From positions 4,901,501-4,965,500 of the forward strand of contig OX359282.1 in NCBI GenBank assembly GCA_947179155.2: DNA of 64,000 nt. Direction: 5' to 3'. Source of the stretch: Hedera helix (lineage: Eukaryota > Streptophyta > Magnoliopsida > Apiales > Araliaceae). Positions 57,426 to 64,000 of the stretch are shown here, one piece after another; position 1 is the stretch's first letter; every line of letters starts with the position of its first letter. The notes beneath the pieces were generated by a model, which searched no databases, was not told the origin of the DNA, and saw nothing but the letters and a program-made list of their open reading frames with translations. Both the position numbers and the translations under genes were made by a program.

Positions 57426-59114
57426 CCCAGAAATTCTTCTTCCTTCTTCCCGCGAACAGTATACCAGCTTTATCCAAAAAACCCATTTTTGCTCCAAATT
57501 TTTCACACAAAACTACTCCAAAAATTATGAAATTCATAGATAAACATCCAATAATTATTTGGAATAATTATTCTAATTATTTCCAACTTTTCCATGAAAA
57601 TATTTTATCTCCATAAATACTAAATAAATTCCATAATTAAATTTGTGTACCTTCCTTGAGCCAAAGAAAGCTTCCATGATACTTGTTCCTCATCTCTAGT
57701 GGTGGCTATGGAGGTCACGGTGGTCATGAGTGGTGGCGGTGGTGGCTCTCGGGTGAACAAAGAAAGGAAGAGGGTTGAGTTATATTTCTATTTGTTTTAT
57801 TTCCTTTCCATGCTTGCTTTCTTTCTTTTCTTTTATAACCAAATTTTGATTACCCACGTTGGCCACAAAATTCCACCGCCTTTGACCATCTTGAAACTTC
57901 CGGATTTTCCAAAATCATGCATAAACAATGTATTTAATACATTATGTAATTATTTTGTGTAATAAATATTTTATATAATATATATAAAATATTTATTTTA
58001 ATTCACTAAAAATTATAACATGATTTATGAATAATATTATTACCTTTTTCGGTATTTTATTTGACAAATTTTGTACACGCATAATGACATGCACGTATTT
58101 ATTTGAGGTAATTTATACCTCCAAAAATCATAAAATAATTCATGTAACATATAAAAATTATTTTTCGTAATTTTTCACTTCGTCACTTGAACAACATGTT
58201 ACATTAACATGTTCACATTTCTGAAATATTATTTTTCATAAAAGTCATAATAAGTCCATTATACATAATTATAATTTTTAATCACTTAAAACATTCATTT
58301 TTCTTATTTATTATTCAATTTCTTTAATATTCACATTAACTTTCTTTATATAAATTATATAATTTATTATCATATAATTTATATAATTACTTTATCCTTA
58401 ATAAATTTTCATTTTACACAAAACATCATTTATAAAATTTTCTTCCATCCTTATTCAATTTAATCATCTTATATAAATTATATAATTATTCTTATATAAT
58501 TTATATAATTATAATTTCCTTCATACAACACTTTAATTTCCTTATATAAATTATATAATTATTATTATATAAATTATATAATTACATTTCTTCTCAATTA
58601 ATTTCTAAACTTCCTCCATAATTCATAATTAATTTAAAATCAATAATTACAATTTCTACTAACTTCCTCATTAACTTTTCATAAATTTTTCGGATTAATT
58701 TAATTATTAATCCCTTAATTTTCATTATTAATAACATTTATAATTATCAATTAAACATTCACATATATAAATATACATATTTAAATCTTATTTCTCACAT
58801 TACCATATAATTTCCTTTAAATCTAAATTTTCACATTTTCATTACAATTTAATTGTACAAATTAATGTACATTTATCTGAAATTTCTCTTATTCTTAATA
58901 AATTATTTTTAAACAATTTATTTACTTTTCAATTACTTAAATTCAATACAATTTATCATAATCTCTGCATAGATTTAATTTACTAATTAAATCCCATCCC
59001 ATACATTAAATCACATAAAATAATAATTAATTTAACAATCTTGATAATTTTATCAATTAAATTCTCATTTAATTTTATTAAAGAGATCTTGAAATTTCGG
59101 GTCCTCACAGTTTT

Positions 59115-60259
59115 AGATTTACTTATGCAATTATTATACTTTTGTAAATATCATTGATATTTAAGATGATGATTTTAGATAGTTGATACTAGCCATCTAT
59201 TAGATATCATTGATAGTTTTACACCCCAACGGTTATATAAAAGGGGTTCCTTATTATAAATCATAAAGCAAAGTTGTAATAAATCTTGTGCTATAGAAAT
59301 AGGGAAAAAGTTTTGGATCACCCTATTTGTTGGTTGGTTGGAACGATAGTGTACTATCTTTTCTCTCATTGCTACCAAAACGCAATTAGCTACTCGATGT
59401 TTAGTAAGTATTAGTTAGTTCAATCAATTATTACCAACTCAAAATGTAAGCTACACTAAATCTCTCAAATTTCAACACTGATTAATTGTTTTAAGGGTAG
59501 TGTGTATAGATATATAAACCCCATATAGGCCAGGTGTTAGACCCTTGTTGACTTGACATGGGATCTGACTCGATGGTTAGTTGGATGGTGAACCAAGACT
59601 GGATTTTGGCACTCAATTGGCATGGTCAAAATATCACATGGCAAGGCAACGGCTAAACTAGTATATTCAGGGGATATACATTATGGTTTGTCAAGTGCAC
59701 TGAGCGTCTGTTGGTGGCACGTTGGATATTTTCTTAAGTGCTACTATAGGGGATGGGTGGTCCGTGCAGTCCACCCGGGTCATAGGCAAGAGATCATGGC
59801 TGAAGCATGGGGCATGTTTAGACATTGTTGGGCTCCCCTAACAACAATGCCAACATACGGATTGGTGACTTGGATCGAGGAAAAGCTTAACATCGAATGT
59901 GGGCAACATGCGGGCTGCGTGTGCGCAATGGCACGCACGTCTTGCACCTATGGTTAAGCATTGAAGTCAATGAGTGGGATTATTGGTGTGTCGAGATGGT
60001 GCAACGTTTGATGGCGGCTAGGAAGACCAAGACTTGACGGACAAGGTTTTAGCAACAATCGGTGCATGGCATGGGCTGGTGCTCAGCATGCAAGACTGAT
60101 GCATGCTAGATGGGCTGGTCTGCACAGTTGGTTTGGACTGCGACTTGGGTTGGGTCAAGTAGCAGTTGGTGTGTCCAGATTGCACAAAACAATGGGGCAA
60201 TGTGTCACGAAGTAGTGGCAGCAGTTGAGAACAACATGGGCAAAGCAGTTGTGGGCAGT
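59115..60259. other. Unclassified sequence between two LTRs
   Basis: 59115-59460 is AT-rich with TTATATAAAAGGGG at about 59233, a good TATA-like box, and could be part of a small LTR. From about 59536 (TGTTAGACCCTTGTTGACTT) to 60259 the sequence is GC-balanced and contains a 111-codon frame (59622-59957) with no recognisable family. It stops abruptly at the Sirevirus-type LTR and is probably a truncated LTR or other repeat. Confidence 0.3.
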
Positions 60260-63200
60260 TGTTTGGAATATGCATGTGAATGATATTTCTCAATTATAAG
60301 ATTTGATGATGTGTTTTAAAAAACAAATGAATTAATATGCAAATATGTCTGCATTGATGAAAGATGTAAAGTCCTTAATAGTTAATAGACATTATGTTCT
60401 AAGGACTTAGATTGACAAGATCAAATCTGTTAAGTTGATCTCATATGAGTTAATAGCATTGTACAGTCCTTCAAAAGATCACTATGTACAAGGACTATAT
60501 ATAGAAAGATCAAACTTGTTAGGCTGATCTTAAAATGTAATAGATAGGCCTGATCGATCAAAAGGAACAGCAATCTGGCAAGAGAGTTAAAGCAAGAATC
60601 GTTGACTACACTCGATCGTAGGGTCTGCAAGTCATCAGCATAACCAGTCATACGCTCATATTTCCAAAGCAGAATCATAGAGTGTTTACTTAAAGATCAT
60701 CAGTATGAAGACCCTGAATGACCGATAAGCAAACAGAAGATCCAAGCACCAACTCCATCAGCAAGACTGATTGAGAAGTGAAGTGTCATTCAGATAGAAG
60801 TCTTATGAAATCACTCAAAGGAAGATCGTAGAGTCTCCTAGGAAGATCGTAGAGTCTGCCTGGTAAACGCAAAATAAGGCTCGAAAAATCGTAGAGTCCT
60901 CACGGCAGATCGTAGAGTTGTCTCGGCATCGTAGAGCTGACTCTCGGGATCGTAGAGTCCATATAGACAATCACTCTACGATTCTCCTAATCTTGTCTAC
61001 GAACCTAGCAGAATCAAAGAGCAACTTTTACATGAGTATTCAAAGTCACGACAGCAATCCTCATAAAGATTATTCAGTAGGCTGTCCTTGGGCTGTTAAA
61101 CAAACTGAATGAAGATCTCATACATCTACAGCATCTGGTCTGAACTAAGATCGTAGAGCAGTTTAAATCATAACTCTACGATTGCACTACGACTTACACC
61201 ATAGGCAAGATCGTAAAGTAGCAAAGCTAAGTCGTAGAGTGAAAAAGGCAAACGCAGAAGTACAACGTTCAAAGCAATCAAGCTGAAGATATTCAAATGC
61301 TACCTGTCATAAACAGCCTTTTATTGTATAGCAGAGAATGAAACTAAAAGTTCGTAGAACAGTCCTCTAAAATAAAGATTTGGCACCTGAAGGTTCATAG
61401 AGCAGTCCTCTACAATAAAGATCTGGCACCTGAAGGTTCATAGAGCAGTCTTCCATGGCATATAGAACCAAGCAGTTCGAGCAAGCCTGAAGTTCATAGA
61501 GCAATCCTCTATGATAAGAAATCATCTGTTAAAGCTTAAACCAGATCACAGACTTATGCTCTATATACATAAAGCACAATGAAGATCACGAAGCATGAAA
61601 AGCATATTGTCAGGACCGCAAGACTTGGATAAAATCGTAGAGTCAATCACTCTCTACACAGAAGCCTACGACAGACAAGATCGTTGAGCTGCATAGCAGA
61701 ACCAGCAAATGACTCAACGATCAGAAGCCTACGACAGACAAGATCGTAGAGCTACATAGCAGAACCAGCAGATGACTCAACGATCAGAAGCAAGAAGCTA
61801 CAACTGGATTGATCGTTGAGTACTTAAGTGCCAACTAGGATTGAAGACATCTAAGCACTTAAGACAGTAATCTCAAAATGAGTTGCTAATTACTTCAGAA
61901 ACAACCACGTCAACACTTCTAAGGCATCTGCTATAGAAGAAGTCAGAAATGTTAGAATACTGACTTATGCGTGCTGAGTGTCAGAGCAAAGACTTCTAGT
62001 ATCATGCATCAGGCTCAAGAAATCAGAAGACTGTGTCTCAACGATCATATTCTTTAAAAGACCTGTCCACTCTATGAAGACTAGGAAGAACACGAGACTG
62101 ACATCTCTACAGTGATAAAGAAGACAAGTCAACAAATCAGAGCCTGCAGAGCAGCTGATTCTTAAAGTCAAGGAAAACATTTATTGATGAATCAGAAGAT
62201 TAACTAGCAAAGAATATAATAATCTTTGATGAACAACTCTGATAGAGCAACGGCTAAATTCAGAGAAAGCTGAGCTACAGGTTAATATATCAGAACATGT
62301 CAGAAAAGGAAAAAGCACTGACACGAGTAGCAAGAAAGTCAAGATTGAAGATATTAAGGATCTGCACAAAGCCAAATGAAACAAACGGGATTTCATTCAA
62401 CGGTAATATATATGCCCAGAGATATAAAGGCTTAAAAGAAAAACAAAGATTGTTGTTGTTACAGTTGTTGAAAATTATACACGAGAGATATGATGGTAGA
62501 CAACAACCAATCGTAGAGTGGAACAGAAAATGAAGATGCTGAAGGACTCTACGATCCATCAGAACACTAACACTGAATTGAGAAAGACATAGAGATATAT
62601 AACTCTATTACAGAAGAAGTGTTCAGAGCTGCTAGGTACATGTAAGAGAGAAGCTTAAACGCCAACTTGATACATACATGGTAACAACTGAGTACTAAAA
62701 GGAAGGAGCATCACAGTCATCTCAGAAGCCCATCTCGAGAAGCAATAAACTGTCTATGATAAGAAGGAACAACTGAGTACCAAAAAGAAGAAGCATCACA
62801 GTCATCCCAGGAGTTCATCTCGAGGAGCTATCAAGTACCAAAGGAGCTGAAGTACAAAAGCCTAGCCGCACATTTGGTGATCTTGAGTAGTTGCTGAATA
62901 TCAGAAAGAAGGAGAATATCAACGACAAACATCAGCAGCATTCAATGATGGATCATAAGTAGTTGCTAAGTACCAGAAGATAAAGGAGATCAAAGTTCAT
63001 CTTAGCAGCACAACCCAATAAGCATCCAACACACAAAAGAGGGTCAAAGGATCCTTGCCCGAGTGGCTAAAAAGAAATCAAGTCTGCTGGACTTGTTGAG
63101 TACCGAAGGGTACAAGAGATTCTAAGTCTGTTGGACTTAGTCTACAGTCCAAAGCTGCTAGCTTTGATGAGGGCAAGAGTGTCCTAGTCTTAATGTGACT

Positions 63201-63584
63201 AAAGGAACCAAAGCTGCTAGCTTTGATGAGGGCGAGAGTGTCCTAGTCCAGAGGACTAAATCTTAGTGGATTTCCTACTGTCAAGTAGAAGAGTGGAGTA
63301 GGAGTTATTCTGTTTCCGAACCACTATAAATCTCTTGTGTCATTTACTTTATGTCTTTTATATTCTGCACAATATCTGCTTTCACCCATACTAGATTAAC
63401 ACACTAAATTGAAATGGCTCATATTTCTTTAAGGGGTTTATTAAAAGTAATATCCGCTGTGCTTGAATTGATTCTATCATTTATAATTAATATGCTTTCG
63501 TTACAAAAGTAAAAAGTTTTTAAATGATCTATTCAACCCCCCCCCCCCCCTTCTAGATCTCTATTGTGTCCACGGGAACTAACA
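60260..63584 (+). repeat. 5' LTR of a Sirevirus-type element
   Basis: The end GGGAACTAACA at 63584 and the blocks GATCTATTCAACCCC, CTTTGATGAGGGCGAGAGTG and CATCTCGAGAAGCAATAAAC match the LARD LTR read on the other strand. The left boundary is placed at TGTTTGGAATATG by position and is approximate. ATCGTAGAGT and its complement are frequent at 60600-61750. A poly-C run of about 14 at 63537-63550 replaces seven in the LARD LTR. Length is about 3.3 kb. Confidence 0.8.
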
Positions 63585-64000
63585 ATTGGTATCAGAGCAG
63601 GTTCTCACAAATATGTTAAAGCCTACGCTTTGAGTTGATCCATGACACAAATTTAAATTAGTGTTAAATCTCGGTATTGGGTATAAAAGACAAAATGAAT
63701 TTAATCTCACAAGTTGAAAATTGTTTGTACAGGGAATCCAATGAAGAAGCTGCCTAAGGCCATCCATGCTTAACCATGTGCTTAAAAGAATTATCTTCTT
63801 CAGACAAATTGAGCTAAGGGAAATCAGTAGGGTAATGGAGGAAGAACACAGATGCAGCAAGAGTTATGAATCTTTCCATTTAAAAAGAAATCTATAGTGT
63901 CACAAATGAAAACCGGAAGGACTGCAAATCATTGTAATAACAGCTATGCTTCATCAAAATCAGATCCACTGGTTGTCAAGTAATTGATAACAGCGAGGTA
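63585..64000 (+). mobile_element. Start of the Sirevirus-type internal region
   Basis: The primer-binding site TGGTATCAGAGC at 63587-63598 is a perfect initiator tRNA-Met complement two bases after the LTR. The following GCCTACGCTTTGAGTTGATC matches the LARD leader (the complement of GATCTACTCAAAGCGTGAGC near 40370). No ORF starts before the window ends. Confidence 0.85.

Larger units (their letters stand above)
55652..59109 (-). mobile_element. Solo gypsy LTR (3.46 kb)
   Basis: On the plus strand it starts TGTAACGACCCCGAAATTCG and ends GGGTCCTCACA. On the element strand it starts TGTGAGGACCCGAAATTTC and ends TTTCGGGGTCGTTACA. The perfect duplication GTTTT is at 55647-55651 and 59110-59114. 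No primer site or coding sequence is present, so it is a solo LTR. Its palindromic GC-rich module (57240-57425) and AT-rich remainder match the solo LTR at 19154, so the two belong to related families. The open frames at 56951-57543 on both strands arise from this module and are not genes. Confidence 0.93.

Noticed and set aside
56951..57616. Overlapping frames of 67-138 codons on both strands
   Set aside because: All fall in the GC-rich tandem array and palindrome module of the solo LTR, where stops are rare by composition.
57699..57962. Glycine-rich 87-codon frame
   Set aside because: Lies in the minus-orientation solo LTR; the GGTGGCGGTGGTGG run is a short simple repeat.
59622..59957. 111-codon frame considered as a gene
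   Set aside because: No recognisable domain, start context or neighbouring exons; sits in probable truncated repeat sequence.

Overview
The window is nuclear DNA of a flowering plant, most likely a eudicot, from a heavily transposon-filled intergenic region. It is AT-rich and carries TA and TG microsatellites, plant-type LTR retrotransposons primed by initiator tRNA-Met, a CACTA (En/Spm) transposon, a hAT-like element, foldback MITEs, a TRIM and a relic of an endogenous pararetrovirus. No intact host gene is visible. The species cannot be told from the sequence.

Layout. 1-4273: a foldback MITE in a TA tract, microsatellites, a GC-rich block, then a decayed caulimovirid relic (pol end, second-ORF remnants, leader-like tail). 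4274-46250 is one long nest. The outermost layer is an old Ty3/gypsy (Tat/Ogre-like) LTR or leader with short tandem repeats. A hAT-like element (4657-6625) and a solo Sirevirus-type LTR (6685-45751, minus) lie in it. The solo LTR was split by a CACTA element (7025-31843, 3-base duplication TGA) and by an 11.7-kb non-autonomous Sirevirus-like element (31892-43548, minus) with two nearly identical 3.13-kb LTRs. Inside the CACTA transposase gene (TNP2) sit a Tekay/Del-type gypsy element (11758-25972, duplication TACCG) and a 2.3-kb unclassified insertion (about 26349-28630). The 3' LTR of the gypsy element is in turn split by a 3.9-kb solo LTR (19154-23054, duplication ACAAT). The insertion order can be read directly from the target-site duplications.

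46251-55651 is AT-rich flanking DNA with MITEs, a short host-like gene fragment (49492-49852), a 426-bp TRIM (49901-50326) and a 4-kb LTR element (50333-54337, minus). The last carries intronless pieces of at least one host gene, a ubiquitin-specific protease of the UBP6/UBP7 type, fused to a second unrecognised gene. 55652-59109 is a solo LTR on the minus strand (duplication GTTTT) that shares a GC-rich palindromic module with the other large solo LTR. 60260-64000 is the 5' LTR, primer-binding site and start of another Sirevirus-type element that runs off the right edge.

None of the transposon genes is clearly functional. TNP2 and the gypsy pol have stops and frameshifts, and pol has also lost catalytic aspartates in reverse transcriptase and integrase. 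The longest open frame is 540 codons of a charged protein of unknown function in the non-autonomous Sirevirus-like element.
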